Of a stretch of 64,000 nucleotides of DNA, positions 1 to 8,738 are shown one piece after another (the first letter of the stretch is position 1; each line of letters begins with the position of its first letter). Where the stretch lies: assembly GCF_006539165.1 (NCBI RefSeq), contig NZ_BJMM01000003.1, positions 1-64,000 of the forward strand, in the 5' to 3' direction. Origin of the DNA: Streptomyces cacaoi. Lineage in GTDB: Bacteria; Actinomycetota; Actinomycetes; Streptomycetales; Streptomycetaceae. The notes under the pieces are model-generated. The model was not told the DNA's origin. It saw only the letters and a program-made list of their open reading frames with translations, and did not search any database. The position numbers and the translations under genes were made by a program.

Positions 1-160
1 GTTTTCATGTCCGGAAATGCCGTGCTCGCCGGCCTTACGGAGGCGCCGGCCGAGGTCGATTCCACGGTGGGAGTACGGGGCCAACCCCCGTGCACGGTGG
101 GTGAGCACGTCCGGGTAAGGTCGTCTGGATTGCCGTTACTGCTACTTCACGGGAGGCCGG

Positions 161-769
161 GTGGAGGTCCAGGAGACACGGGTCCAGACGGACCGGGTCC
201 TCACCATCCCGAACATCCTCAGCATGGCGCGCCTGGTCGGGGTGCCGGTGTTCCTGTGGCTCATCCTGTGGCCCGTCTTCGGGGGGCCGAACTGCGACGG
301 ATGGGCGCTTCTGGTGCTCGCCGCGAGCGGTGTGAGCGACTATCTCGACGGAAAGCTCGCGCGACGCTGGAACCAGATCAGCAGCCTCGGCCGGATTCTG
401 GACCCCGCCGCGGACCGGCTGTACATCCTTTCCACGCTTCTCGGGCTCACCTGGCGGGAGATCCTCCCCATCTGGCTCACCGGTGTACTGCTGCTCCGGG
501 AGTTGGTGCTGCTCGTCATGGTCTGGGTGCTGGACCGGCACGGATACGCTCCACCGCAGGTCAACTTCCTCGGCAAGGCCGCCACCTTCAATCTCATGTA
601 CGCGTTCCCCCTGTTGCTCCTCAGCGACGGTGGTGGTTGGCTGGCCTCGCTCGCTGCAATTTTCGGATGGGCGTTCGCAGGTTGGGGTACTGCTCTGTAC
701 TGGTGGGCAGGGGTCCTCTACGTGGTCCAGGTCCGCCGACTCGTCAAGGCGGGTGCCCCGGCCGACTGA
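161..769 (+). CDS. CDP-alcohol phosphatidyltransferase family membrane enzyme
   Basis: Integral membrane enzyme, 202 residues, that transfers the phosphatidyl group of a CDP-activated lipid to an alcohol acceptor. The family signature D-x2-DG-x2-AR-x8-G-x3-D-x3-D is complete: D60, D63-G64, A67-R68, G77, D81 and D85; these residues bind metal and CDP. Several hydrophobic segments flank it. Translation starts at GTG 161, with GGGAGG at 151-156. The gene occupies the position of mycobacterial pgsA2, upstream of the DUF881 cluster, and runs into the nucleotidyltransferase gene after about 117 bases. The acceptor (glycerol phosphate, inositol phosphate or another phosphatidyl group) cannot be read from sequence. 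Confident in family, not in substrate. Confidence 0.9.
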   Translation: MEVQETRVQTDRVLTIPNILSMARLVGVPVFLWLILWPVFGGPNCDGWALLVLAASGVSDYLDGKLARRWNQISSLGRILDPAADRLYILSTLLGLTWREILPIWLTGVLLLRELVLLVMVWVLDRHGYAPPQVNFLGKAATFNLMYAFPLLLLSDGGGWLASLAAIFGWAFAGWGTALYWWAGVLYVVQVRRLVKAGAPAD

Positions 770-886
770 GCCCGTCTTTCGACGTCGCAGCTGCTGGCTG
801 CCCATCCGGTGACGCGATGAGGGCAGCCCCCGAACGGGGTGGAAGTCGGCATTTACCGTCGTCTGTGCGAGGAGGGCGTTCCGTAC

Positions 887-3382
887 ATGAAGGCCGTCGT
901 AATGGCTGGTGGCGAAGGCACGCGTCTTCGGCCCATGACCGCGAGCATGCCCAAGCCCCTGCTGCCGGTGGTCAACCGGCCCATCATGGAGCACGTTCTG
1001 CGGCTGCTCAAACGGCATGGGCTGACGGAAACCGTTGTGACCGTCCAATTCCTGGCCTCCCTCGTGAAGAATTATTTCGGGGACGGCGAGGAGCTCGGTA
1101 TGGAGCTGACGTACGCCCACGAGGAGAAGCCGCTCGGCACCGCGGGCAGCGTCAAGAACGCCGAGGAGGCGCTCAAGGACGATGCCTTTCTCGTCATCTC
1201 CGGGGATGCGCTCACCGACTTCGATCTGAGCGATCTCATCCGTTTCCACCGGGAACGCGGAGCGATGGTCACCGTCTGTCTGACCCGGGTGCCGAACCCG
1301 CTCGAATTCGGCATCACCATCGTCGACGAGGACGGCCGGGTCGAGCGCTTTCTGGAGAAGCCGACCTGGGGGCAGGTCTTCTCCGACACCGTGAACACCG
1401 GCATCTATGTGATGGAGCCCGAGGTCTTCGATTACGTGGAGTCGGATGTCTCGGTGGACTGGTCGGGAGACGTCTTTCCGCGGCTGATGAAGGAAGGCAA
1501 GCCCATCTACGGCTATGTCGCGGAGGGTTACTGGGAAGACGTCGGCACCCTGGAGAGCTACGTCAAGGCGCAGGCCGACGCGCTGGAGGGCAAGGTCGAC
1601 GCCGAGCGGGACGGCTTCGAGATCTCGCCGGGGGTCTGGGTGGCGGAGGGCGCCGAGGTGCATCCCGACGCCACGCTCCGCGGCCCCCTGTTCATCGGCG
1701 ACTACGCCAAGGTCGAGGCCGGCGCCGAGATCCGGGAACACTCGGTGATCGGCTCGAACGTCGTCGTCAAGAGCGGGGCCTTCCTGCACCGTGCCGTCGT
1801 CGACGACAACGTCTACATCGGCCCGCAGTGCAATCTGCGCGGCTGTGTGATCGGCAAGAACACCGATGTCATGCGGGCGGCGCGGCTGGAGGACGGAGCG
1901 GTCGTCGGCGACGAGTGCTTCATCGGTGAGGAATCGATCGTCCAGGGCAATGTGCGGGTCTATCCGTTCAAGACGATCGAGGCCGGCGCCTTCGTCAACA
2001 CCTCGGTCATCTGGGAGTCGCGGGGCCAGGCGCATCTGTTCGGGGCGCGCGGCGTCTCCGGCATCCTGAACGTCGAGATCACCCCCGAGGTGGCCGTCCG
2101 TCTCGCCGGTGCGTACGCGACGACCCTGAAGAAGGGCTCGACGGTCACCACGGCCCGGGACCACTCCCGCGGTGCGCGCGCCCTCAAGCGCGCGATGATC
2201 TCCGCTTTGCAGAGCAGCGCGATGGACGTCCGGGACCTGGAGAACGTCCCGCTGCCCGTCGCCCGCCAGCAGACGGCGCGGGGCACCGCCGGCGGCATCA
2301 TGATCCGTACGACGCCCGGGGTGCCGGACTCGGTCGACATCATGTTCCTCGACGAGCGCGGCGCCGATCTCTCGCAGGCCGGCCAGCGCAAGCTCGACCG
2401 CGTCTACGCACGCCAGGAGTACCGCAGGGCGTTCCCCGGGGAGATCGGGGACCTGCACTTCCCGTCCAGCGTGTACGACTCCTACACGGGAGCGCTGCTG
2501 CGCGCCGTGGACACCGCGGGCATCGCCGAGTCCGGGCTGAAGGTCGTCGTCGACGCGTCCAACGGCAGTGCGGGGCTCGTGCTGCCCAGCCTGCTGGGGC
2601 GGTTGGGCGTCGACTCGCTGACGATCAACCCGGGCCTGGACGAATCGCGCCCGACCGAGACGGCGGAGACGCGGCGGGCCGGGCTGGTGCGCCTCGGCGA
2701 GATCGTGGCCTCCGCACGCGCGGCGTTCGGTGTGCGGTTCGACCCGGTGGGCGAGCGGCTGTCGCTGGTGGACGAGCACGGGTGCATCGTCGAGGACGAC
2801 CGGGCCCTGCTGGTGATGCTGGACCTGGTGGCCGCCGAGCGGCGCAGCGGCCGGGTGGCGCTGCCGGTGACCACGACGCGGATCGCCGAGCAGGTCGCCG
2901 CGTACCACGGCACGCAGGTCGAGTGGACGACGAGTTCGCCCGACGACCTCACCCGCGTCTGCCGTGACGAGGCGACCGTCTTCGGCGGCGACGGCCGCGG
3001 CGGCTTCATCGTCCCCGAGTTCAGCTCGGTCTACGACGGTTCGGCGGCCTTCGTGCGGCTCATCGGGCTGGTCGCCCGTACGCAGCTGACGCTGAGCCAG
3101 ATCGACGCCCGTATCCCGCGCGCCCATGTGCACCGCCGCGACCTGGCAACACCCTGGGCGGTCAAGGGACTTGTGATGCGTACGGTCGTCGAGGCGGCGG
3201 GTGACCGGTCGGTCGACACGACCGACGGTGTGCGCGTCGTCGAGTCCGACGGCCGCTGGGTGATGGTGCTGCCCGACCCGGCCGAGGCCGTGACCCACCT
3301 GTGGGCCGAGGGCCCCGACGAGGAGTCGGCCGAGGCCCTCCTCGACGAGTGGGCCGAGGTCGTGGACAGCGCCGGACGCTGA
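887..3382 (+). CDS. mannose-1-phosphate guanylyltransferase with hexapeptide and phosphohexomutase-like domains
   Basis: A protein of 831 residues making GDP-mannose (or another NDP-sugar) from sugar 1-phosphate. The N-terminal nucleotidyltransferase domain, about 1-235, opens with the glycine-rich GGEGTRLRP loop (residues 8-16) and has the LEKP substrate motif. A left-handed beta-helix with hexapeptide repeats follows (about 250-370). The C-terminal 450 residues are related to phosphohexomutases, but the phosphoserine loop (TASHNP in active mutases) reads [10 protein letters not shown] near residue 474, so mutase activity is doubtful. ATG 887 is chosen because GGAGGG lies at 871-876 and the protein then begins MKAVVMAGG as in homologues; an in-frame GTG at 839 would add a tail with no support. 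Likely feeds cell-wall mannosylation. Confidence 0.9.
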   Translation: MKAVVMAGGEGTRLRPMTASMPKPLLPVVNRPIMEHVLRLLKRHGLTETVVTVQFLASLVKNYFGDGEELGMELTYAHEEKPLGTAGSVKNAEEALKDDAFLVISGDALTDFDLSDLIRFHRERGAMVTVCLTRVPNPLEFGITIVDEDGRVERFLEKPTWGQVFSDTVNTGIYVMEPEVFDYVESDVSVDWSGDVFPRLMKEGKPIYGYVAEGYWEDVGTLESYVKAQADALEGKVDAERDGFEISPGVWVAEGAEVHPDATLRGPLFIGDYAKVEAGAEIREHSVIGSNVVVKSGAFLHRAVVDDNVYIGPQCNLRGCVIGKNTDVMRAARLEDGAVVGDECFIGEESIVQGNVRVYPFKTIEAGAFVNTSVIWESRGQAHLFGARGVSGILNVEITPEVAVRLAGAYATTLKKGSTVTTARDHSRGARALKRAMISALQSSAMDVRDLENVPLPVARQQTARGTAGGIMIRTTPGVPDSVDIMFLDERGADLSQAGQRKLDRVYARQEYRRAFPGEIGDLHFPSSVYDSYTGALLRAVDTAGIAESGLKVVVDASNGSAGLVLPSLLGRLGVDSLTINPGLDESRPTETAETRRAGLVRLGEIVASARAAFGVRFDPVGERLSLVDEHGCIVEDDRALLVMLDLVAAERRSGRVALPVTTTRIAEQVAAYHGTQVEWTTSSPDDLTRVCRDEATVFGGDGRGGFIVPEFSSVYDGSAAFVRLIGLVARTQLTLSQIDARIPRAHVHRRDLATPWAVKGLVMRTVVEAAGDRSVDTTDGVRVVESDGRWVMVLPDPAEAVTHLWAEGPDEESAEALLDEWAEVVDSAGR

Positions 3383-3478
3383 CCTCCCGTACGGCGGGGC
3401 CTGCCGGATTCGCGCGCAAGTCCCGCCGTACGTCGCACGAGTGGGCCCGTTTCGGCGGTAGGGACGCGACGTGCGACG

Positions 3479-4387
3479 ATGTGCGGCATGCCGCAGCAGC
3501 GCCCCCGGGGGAACACCGCATCGAGGTCTGCGCGGCCCGACGCCTCCATGTCGCTGCTGACCAATGTGATGGAGCACAGCCTCGACGACGGCTATGCGCA
3601 GGCCGCAGCCCGGCGTGGGGTCGAGGGCCGTTCCGGACTGCCGCGCACCCTGCGCGCGAAACTGGGGCTCGCGGCCGGGCTCGTGCTCGCGGCGCTCGTC
3701 GTCACCGTCGGTGCCGCGCAGGCCCGGCTCTCCGCGCCGACCATCGCGAAGGAGAAGCAGGAGCTCATCGAGCGGATCGAGAGCGGCAACCAGAACGCCG
3801 ACGCGCTCCAGAAGGACGTCGACGGCCTGCGGGCCTCCGTCGAGAAGAAGCAGCGCGAGGCGCTGGAAAAGCACGGCAACGAACGCGGCAGAACCACCTC
3901 GCTGTTGGCCGGTGCCACGCCCGTGGAGGGCCCGGGCGTCAAACTCGTCGTCGACGACGCGGAGGACAGCAGTTCGGGCGAGGGCGACGGGCCGCGCCGC
4001 AGCGACGGCTTCTCCGACACCGGCCGCATCCGGGACCGTGATCTCCAGCGCGTGGTCAACGGCCTGTGGCAGTCCGGCGCCGAGGCCGTTTCCGTCAACG
4101 GCGAGCGTCTCACGTCGCGCTCGGCGATCCGGGCGGCGGGCGATGCGATCCTCGTCGACAACAAGCCGCTCGTGCCGCCGTATACGCTGCTCGCGGTGGG
4201 GCCGGGGCGGAAGCTCAGCGACCGTTTCCAGGACAGCGTGGACGGCCGGTACCTCTACGTGCTGCACAAGGACTACGGCGTCAGAACGAACATCTCCGTG
4301 CAGGACAAGGTGCGGTTGCAGGCCGCTCCGAGCCTGATCATTCGAACAGCGAAACCTGTGCAGACAGGAAAGGGCAGCACATCGTGA
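3479..4387 (+). CDS. DUF881 family membrane-anchored protein (first copy)
   Basis: About 300 residues: a basic cytoplasmic N-terminus, one hydrophobic segment (near residues 63-82), a charged coiled-coil-like stretch with alternating E/K, then the DUF881 alpha/beta domain ending close to the C-terminus. DUF881 proteins are found in Firmicutes and Actinobacteria beside the small basic protein, often near division genes; their biochemical role is unknown. The stop overlaps the start of the next gene by 4 bases (GTGA at 4384-4387), so the two are translationally coupled. No convincing ribosome site lies before ATG 3479; ATG 3488, three codons in, is an equal candidate. Confidence 0.85.
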   Translation: MCGMPQQRPRGNTASRSARPDASMSLLTNVMEHSLDDGYAQAAARRGVEGRSGLPRTLRAKLGLAAGLVLAALVVTVGAAQARLSAPTIAKEKQELIERIESGNQNADALQKDVDGLRASVEKKQREALEKHGNERGRTTSLLAGATPVEGPGVKLVVDDAEDSSSGEGDGPRRSDGFSDTGRIRDRDLQRVVNGLWQSGAEAVSVNGERLTSRSAIRAAGDAILVDNKPLVPPYTLLAVGPGRKLSDRFQDSVDGRYLYVLHKDYGVRTNISVQDKVRLQAAPSLIIRTAKPVQTGKGSTS

Positions 4388-4716
4388 TCGCCGTACTGGG
4401 CCTCGTGGTGGGAGTCGTGGCAGGACTGGTCGTCCGGCCTGTGGTGCCGACGGTCGTCGAGCCCTATCTGCCCATCGCCGTCGTGGCCGCGCTGGACGCC
4501 GTCTTCGGCGGTCTGCGCGCCATGCTGGACGGCATCTTCGACGACAAGGTCTTCGTCGTCTCGTTCCTGTCGAACGTGGTCGTGGCCGCGCTGATCGTCT
4601 TCCTCGGTGACAAGCTCGGCGTCGGCGCCCAGCTGTCCACCGGGGTGGTCGTCGTGCTCGGCATCCGCATCTTCTCCAACGCCGCGGCCATCCGCCGGCA
4701 CATCTTCAGGGCGTGA
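4384..4716 (+). CDS. small basic protein (DUF1290), membrane
   Basis: A 110-residue protein with about three hydrophobic helices and a basic C-terminus (RRHIFRA). This is the Sbp/DUF1290 family, always found next to DUF881 genes and, in many Gram-positive bacteria, near division genes. It is sandwiched here between two DUF881 genes with 4-base GTGA overlaps at both ends, so the three products are probably made in fixed ratio and may form one membrane complex (inference). Function unknown in any detail. Confidence 0.88.
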   Translation: MIAVLGLVVGVVAGLVVRPVVPTVVEPYLPIAVVAALDAVFGGLRAMLDGIFDDKVFVVSFLSNVVVAALIVFLGDKLGVGAQLSTGVVVVLGIRIFSNAAAIRRHIFRA

Positions 4717-5651
4717 GGCCGGTGAGCGACGAGACCCCACCCCCGGACCAGGACCGGACGCCGGACAGCGGCCGTACGCCGGGCGGCAGCGGACCGCCGT
4801 CGGACCGGAAACGGGCGCTCCCGCCCGAGCGGCCGCGGCCGGAGGCCGGCCCGGAACCGCGGCCCGAGCCCCGGCCGGAGCCGGAGCCGCAGTCCGAGTC
4901 GCAGGGCGGTACCGGTGACGGCGGCGGTGCGCTGACCGGCCGGCAGCGCCTCGCCAAGGCCGTGTGGCCACCGCGGGTGACGCGCGCGCAACTCATCGTG
5001 GCGCTCCTGCTGTTCGTCCTGGGGCTCGGCCTGGCCATCCAGGTGCGTTCCACGAGCGAGAACAGCGCGCTGCGCGGCGCCCGTCACGAGGACCTGGTGC
5101 GCATCCTCGACGAACTCGACGACCGCACCAAGCGCCTGGAGGACGAGAAGCGGGAGCTGGACAAGCACCGCACCGAGCTGGACAACAGCTCCGACCAGGC
5201 CGAGGAGGCCCGCAAGCAGACGGCCGAGAAGGAGGCCCAGCTCGGTGTCCTGGCGGGCACCGTCGCCGCCGAGGGCCCGGGTATCCGCCTGACGATCAAC
5301 GACCCCAAGGGCGCCACCGATTCGGACACGCTGCTCGACGCCGTCCAGGAGCTGCGTGCCGCGGGAGCGGAGGCGATCCAGATCAACGGCGTGCGCGTCG
5401 TGGCGAGTACCTACTTCTCCGACAGCGGCGGGGGCGTGAGCGTGGACGGACACGGGGTCAGCCAGCCGTACCGGTTCGAGGTCATCGGCAAGCCGGCCGA
5501 TCTCGAACCGGCCCTGAACATCCCCGGCGGAGTGGTGCAGACGCTCAAGAACAAGCAGGCGAAAGCGTCCATCAGCCGCTCTGAGAAGATCACAGTGGAC
5601 GCCTTGCGACAGGCGAAGCGTCCTGATTACGCTCGGTCGTCATCGCAGTGA
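4713..5651 (+). CDS. DUF881 family membrane-anchored protein (second copy)
   Basis: About 312 residues. It differs from the first copy by a long proline/glutamate-rich cytoplasmic N-terminus (roughly residues 8-75, including repeats of PRPEPRPEPEP type), followed by a transmembrane helix (about 93-112), a strongly charged coiled coil (about 120-170) and the DUF881 domain. The start codon overlaps the end of the small basic protein gene; GTG 4722, three codons downstream, is an alternative start. Last gene of the DUF881-sbp-DUF881 operon; about 165 bases separate it from the FHA gene. In M. tuberculosis gcvH lies at this point; it is missing here. Confidence 0.85.
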   Translation: MRPVSDETPPPDQDRTPDSGRTPGGSGPPSDRKRALPPERPRPEAGPEPRPEPRPEPEPQSESQGGTGDGGGALTGRQRLAKAVWPPRVTRAQLIVALLLFVLGLGLAIQVRSTSENSALRGARHEDLVRILDELDDRTKRLEDEKRELDKHRTELDNSSDQAEEARKQTAEKEAQLGVLAGTVAAEGPGIRLTINDPKGATDSDTLLDAVQELRAAGAEAIQINGVRVVASTYFSDSGGGVSVDGHGVSQPYRFEVIGKPADLEPALNIPGGVVQTLKNKQAKASISRSEKITVDALRQAKRPDYARSSSQ

Positions 5652-5816
5652 GATGGTGATAGGAGTTGCGGGGGGTCGCCAGGTCCGTTCACCACTGCGT
5701 GGTGGAAACTGTCTACAGGTCACGGACGTTGTCCAGGCATCCTGTGTGACCAGTGAGAGCATTGAGGGTTCGTCCTGCCCCACGGGCGGGTCTGTTTCGT
5801 GCGAGGGGAATCGCCC

Positions 5817-6608
5817 GTGAGTTTTTTTGCGAAGTTGTTCGGCAAGAACCGCCGCGACGGCGGTGCGGGTGCCGCGCGGCATCGTGCCGCCGCCCGTCCC
5901 GGGGACACGCCGGGGGCGCCTGAAAACAGCGGCGAGCGCCCCCTGTTCCGGGACGAGGTCGCTTCCCGTCCCGGGGACAATTCGGGTGGTCACGGCGCTG
6001 CTTCTGTTGACCCTGGTGCGCAGGGCCGCATAGGTTCCCAGGCACCGCCAACCTCGTCGACGGGTGGAGGGTCTTCCTTGCCGGTGTGTAACAGGTGCGG
6101 AGCGGGCGTATCGGAGACGAGCCGCTTCTGCTCCAACTGCGGAGCCCCTCTCAAGGGCGGCGCTCCCGTGGAGTCGTCCGAGACGACGTCCACGATCTCC
6201 ATCTCCGGGCTGGAGGCCTACGAGGCGGAGGTGACCGGGCAGCACGCCTCACCGGTGCTGCCGCCCGAGGCACAGGCGGCCGTGGACGCCCTCCCGATGG
6301 GCTCTGCGCTGCTGATCGTGCGGCGCGGCCCGAACTCCGGCAGCCGTTTCCTGCTGGACAACGAGCTGACCACAGCGGGGCGCCACCCGGAGAGCGACAT
6401 CTTCCTGGACGATGTGACCGTCTCCCGCCGCCACGTGGAATTCCGCCGCGGCCCGGACGGCGTCTTCACGGTCAGCGACGTCGGAAGCCTGAACGGCACC
6501 TACGTCAACCGCGAGCGCATCGAGTCCGGCGTCCCGCTGGGCAACGGGGACGAGGTGCAGATCGGCAAGTACCGGCTGGTCTTCTTCACGAGCCCGCGGA
6601 ACCCCTGA
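5817..6608 (+). CDS. garA: GarA-like FHA-domain signalling protein with zinc ribbon
   Basis: A 263-residue cytoplasmic regulator. Order: basic N-terminus with low-complexity linker; zinc ribbon with C91/C94 and C105/C108; a conserved phospho-acceptor stretch containing ETTS (residues 122-125); a C-terminal FHA domain (about 163-257) with the phosphothreonine-binding residues R189, S203-R-R-H206 and N226-G. In mycobacteria and corynebacteria GarA/OdhI is phosphorylated on the ETTS motif by Ser/Thr kinases and switches inhibition of 2-oxoglutarate dehydrogenase and glutamate metabolism; motif and synteny support the same role here (inference). The zinc ribbon and long N-terminus are extra relative to mycobacterial GarA. 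GTG 5817 is chosen because GAGGGGA (5803-5809) lies 8 bases upstream and the product starts MSFFAKLFGK. Confidence 0.88.
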   Translation: MSFFAKLFGKNRRDGGAGAARHRAAARPGDTPGAPENSGERPLFRDEVASRPGDNSGGHGAASVDPGAQGRIGSQAPPTSSTGGGSSLPVCNRCGAGVSETSRFCSNCGAPLKGGAPVESSETTSTISISGLEAYEAEVTGQHASPVLPPEAQAAVDALPMGSALLIVRRGPNSGSRFLLDNELTTAGRHPESDIFLDDVTVSRRHVEFRRGPDGVFTVSDVGSLNGTYVNRERIESGVPLGNGDEVQIGKYRLVFFTSPRNP

Positions 6609-6627
6609 CCCGCCCACGGGAGGCCCC

Positions 6628-7350
6628 ATGCCGCACGGAGTCCCCGAGGTGACCCGGGCCGACGCCACCGGGGAGCGTTTCCCGATGAGCGTCGGCGCGG
6701 TCGCCAGGGAGCTGCGTGCGGAGTTTCCCGGTACGACCGTCTCCACGATCCGTTTCTTCGAGGCCGAGGGCCTCGTGGTGCCCGGGCGCTCGGCGTCCGG
6801 GCACCGGCTTTTCGGGCCGCGGGAGGTCGAGCGGCTGCGCCGGGTGCTGCGGCTGCGGCGGGACGAGTGCCTGTCGCTCTCCGCGATCGCGCAGCGCTTC
6901 CAGGAGGAAGCCTCCCGGCCCGGTGGTGCAGCACCGGCGGAACCGGCCGACGCCGCCGCCGCGCCGGCGCACGCCGGTGGCACCGCGCGTATGGGCCGGG
7001 CGGGAGTGCTCGCGGCGGCCGGCGCCGGCGAGGAGCAGCTCGCCGACTGGGAGGCGTACGGACTGCTCGACGCCCGGCCGGACGGCTCCTATGCGCCGGC
7101 CCAGGCCGCGGTGGCCCGGCTCGCCGCCGAGCTGGGCGGATACGGGTTGCAGGCCCGGCATCTGCGCGCGGTGAAGATCGCCGCCGAGCGCCAGACCGAT
7201 CTGGTCGCCAGCATCGTCGCCCCGCTGCGGCGGCACCCGGACGCGCGCACCCGCGCCCACGCCGAGCGCACGGCCGAGGAGATCGCGGCGCTGTCCGTAC
7301 GGCTCCACGCGGCCTTCGTCCGGTCCTCGCTGGGCCCGCACGGTGACTGA
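6628..7350 (+). CDS. ftsR: MerR-family regulator, FtsR-like
   Basis: A 240-residue DNA-binding protein. A MerR-type winged helix-turn-helix occupies about residues 20-90 (TIRFFEAEGLVVPGR and the RL-FGPREVERLRR segment), followed by an alanine-rich linker and a C-terminal helical domain. It follows the GarA-like gene by 19 bases, with GGGAGG just before ATG 6628. In M. tuberculosis and Corynebacterium the orthologue at this position (Rv1828/FtsR) activates ftsZ; the assignment rests on synteny and domain layout. No metal-binding cysteines typical of metal-sensing MerR proteins are present. Confidence 0.82.
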   Translation: MPHGVPEVTRADATGERFPMSVGAVARELRAEFPGTTVSTIRFFEAEGLVVPGRSASGHRLFGPREVERLRRVLRLRRDECLSLSAIAQRFQEEASRPGGAAPAEPADAAAAPAHAGGTARMGRAGVLAAAGAGEEQLADWEAYGLLDARPDGSYAPAQAAVARLAAELGGYGLQARHLRAVKIAAERQTDLVASIVAPLRRHPDARTRAHAERTAEEIAALSVRLHAAFVRSSLGPHGD

Positions 7351-7411
7351 TTCGGCACACGGATGCCCTCGCCGAAGGCGGCCCGACTACCCAAACAGGC
7401 GTGGCACGGCC

Positions 7412-7417
7412 TAGGGT
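7412..7417 (+). promoter_or_regulatory. possible -10 element for a leaderless DUF151 transcript
   Basis: TAGGGT lies six bases before the GTG at 7424, the spacing expected if transcription starts on the start codon. There is no purine-rich ribosome site before this GTG, which fits a leaderless mRNA. No clear -35 hexamer is visible, so confidence is low. Confidence 0.35.
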
Positions 7418-7423
7418 TGCTGT

Positions 7424-7897
7424 GTGAATGAGCTCGACGTCGTGGGTGTCCGGGTGGAAATGCCCACCAACCAACCGATCGTGCTCCTGCGAGAAGTGGG
7501 AGGCGATCGCTACCTCCCCATCTGGATCGGCCCCGGAGAGGCGACCGCGATCGCCTTCGCACAACAGGGCATGACCCCCGCACGCCCACTCACCCATGAC
7601 CTGTTCAAGGACGTCCTGGAAGCAGTGGGACAGGAGCTCACCGCGGTCCGCATCGTCGACCTGCGGGAAGGCGTCTTCTATGCCGAGCTGGTCTTCGCCA
7701 GCGGTGTCGAAGTGAGCGCCCGCCCGTCCGACGCCATAGCGCTGGCTCTCCGCACGGGGACGCCGATCTACGGCAGTGACGACGTGCTGGACGACGCCGG
7801 TATCGCGATTCCGGACGAGCAGGAGGACGAAGTGGAGAAGTTCCGCGAGTTCCTCGACCAGATCTCGCCGGAGGACTTCGGCACCAGCAACCAGTGA
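7424..7897 (+). CDS. bifunctional nuclease family protein (DUF151)
   Basis: A 157-residue protein matching the DUF151/BFN family across its length: the PIVLLREVGGDRYLPIWIG core, then ARPSDAIALALRTGTPI. Plant members have DNase and RNase activity; the bacterial role is unclear. The orthologue (Rv1829) lies at the same place between the two MerR genes in mycobacteria. GTG 7424 gives the conserved N-terminus MNELDVVGVRVEMP. The acidic C-terminal tail (DEQEDEVEKF) is common in actinobacterial members. Confidence 0.88.
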   Translation: MNELDVVGVRVEMPTNQPIVLLREVGGDRYLPIWIGPGEATAIAFAQQGMTPARPLTHDLFKDVLEAVGQELTAVRIVDLREGVFYAELVFASGVEVSARPSDAIALALRTGTPIYGSDDVLDDAGIAIPDEQEDEVEKFREFLDQISPEDFGTSNQ

Positions 7898-8026
7898 GCG
7901 GCACCGGGCTGCCGATGATGGCGCCGGTTACGGCGGCTTCGGCCAAACGGCCAGCTATTCCCGCTCACGGGTACACGAAACCACTCCGGAGGGGATTATC
8001 ACCCGCCGTGCCGAGTGTGGCGATCG

Positions 8027-8055
8027 TTGACGCACTCGGGGCGACTGCCTACCTT
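8027..8055 (+). promoter_or_regulatory. probable vegetative promoter of the second merR gene
   Basis: TTGACG at 8027-8032 and TACCTT at 8050-8055 are separated by exactly 17 bp, a good match to the principal (HrdB-type) sigma factor consensus in Streptomyces. A start about 7 bases downstream would leave a leader of roughly 40 bases carrying the GGACGGAGG ribosome site at 8092-8100. Confidence 0.7.
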
Positions 8056-8105
8056 CAGGTGGGCAGGTTCCGGGGCAACCCGGGATGTGAAGGACGGAGG
8101 TCGGC

Positions 8106-8705
8106 GTGGTGAGCACCGGCGGTGGAGATACAGCGGCTGGCGATTCCCCCCTCTCCGGTGGCCCGGCCGGGCCACCGTCCGATTCCTTGAACACCACCGT
8201 GGACCCGGCGCCGGACGAGGTCGGGTATCGAGGCCCCACCGCCTGTTCCGCGGCCGGCATCACCTACCGGCAACTCGACTACTGGGCCCGCACCGGCCTG
8301 GTCGAGCCCAGCATCAGACCCGCCTACGGATCGGGCAGCCAGCGGCTCTACAGCTTCCGGGACATCGTCGTCCTCAAGATCGTGAAGCGGCTGCTGGACA
8401 CCGGCGTCTCGCTCCAGAACATCCGCGCCGCCGTGCGCCATCTGCGCTCGCGCGGCAGGACGGACCTGGCGCGGATGACGCTGATGAGCGACGGGGCCAC
8501 CGTCTACGAGTGCTCCTCGCCCGACGAGGTCGTCGATCTGCTCCAGGGCGGACAGGGCGTGTTCGGTATCGCCGTCGGCGTCGTCTGGAAGGACGTCGAG
8601 GGGGCGCTCTCGCAGCTGCACGGGGAGCGGGTGGACACCGGCGAGACGCTGATCGGCCATCACCCCGAGGACGAGCTGGCACGTCGGCGCAACCGCGCCG
8701 GCTGA
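8106..8705 (+). CDS. MerR-family transcriptional regulator (Rv1830-like)
   Basis: A 199-residue protein. A disordered 40-residue N-terminus precedes a MerR winged helix-turn-helix (about 45-115), with ITYRQLDYWARTGLVEPSIR and GSGSQRLYSFRDIVVLKI as recognisable elements; the C-terminal part is a small domain conserved in the actinobacterial group represented by Rv1830. No effector-binding cysteines are present. GGACGGAGG sits immediately upstream, and two adjacent GTG codons (8106 and 8109) could start translation. Regulatory target unknown; its conserved neighbourhood suggests central metabolism or division. Confidence 0.85.
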   Translation: MVSTGGGDTAAGDSPLSGGPAGPPSDSLNTTVDPAPDEVGYRGPTACSAAGITYRQLDYWARTGLVEPSIRPAYGSGSQRLYSFRDIVVLKIVKRLLDTGVSLQNIRAAVRHLRSRGRTDLARMTLMSDGATVYECSSPDEVVDLLQGGQGVFGIAVGVVWKDVEGALSQLHGERVDTGETLIGHHPEDELARRRNRAG

Positions 8706-8738
8706 GATTGTCGGACCCGTACGGCACCATCGGCAGAT

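Noticed and set aside
1..160. Possible start of a minus-strand gene at the left edge (ATG at position 8)
   Set aside because: Only two codons are visible and there is no purine-rich ribosome site on the minus strand upstream of it; cannot be supported.
35..4267. Very long open frame on the minus strand opposite the phosphatidyltransferase, guanylyltransferase and DUF881 genes
   Set aside because: High-GC third-position bias opens antisense frames. The translation is Arg/Pro/His/Gly-rich with no family motif, and the plus-strand genes on the same DNA are unmistakable.
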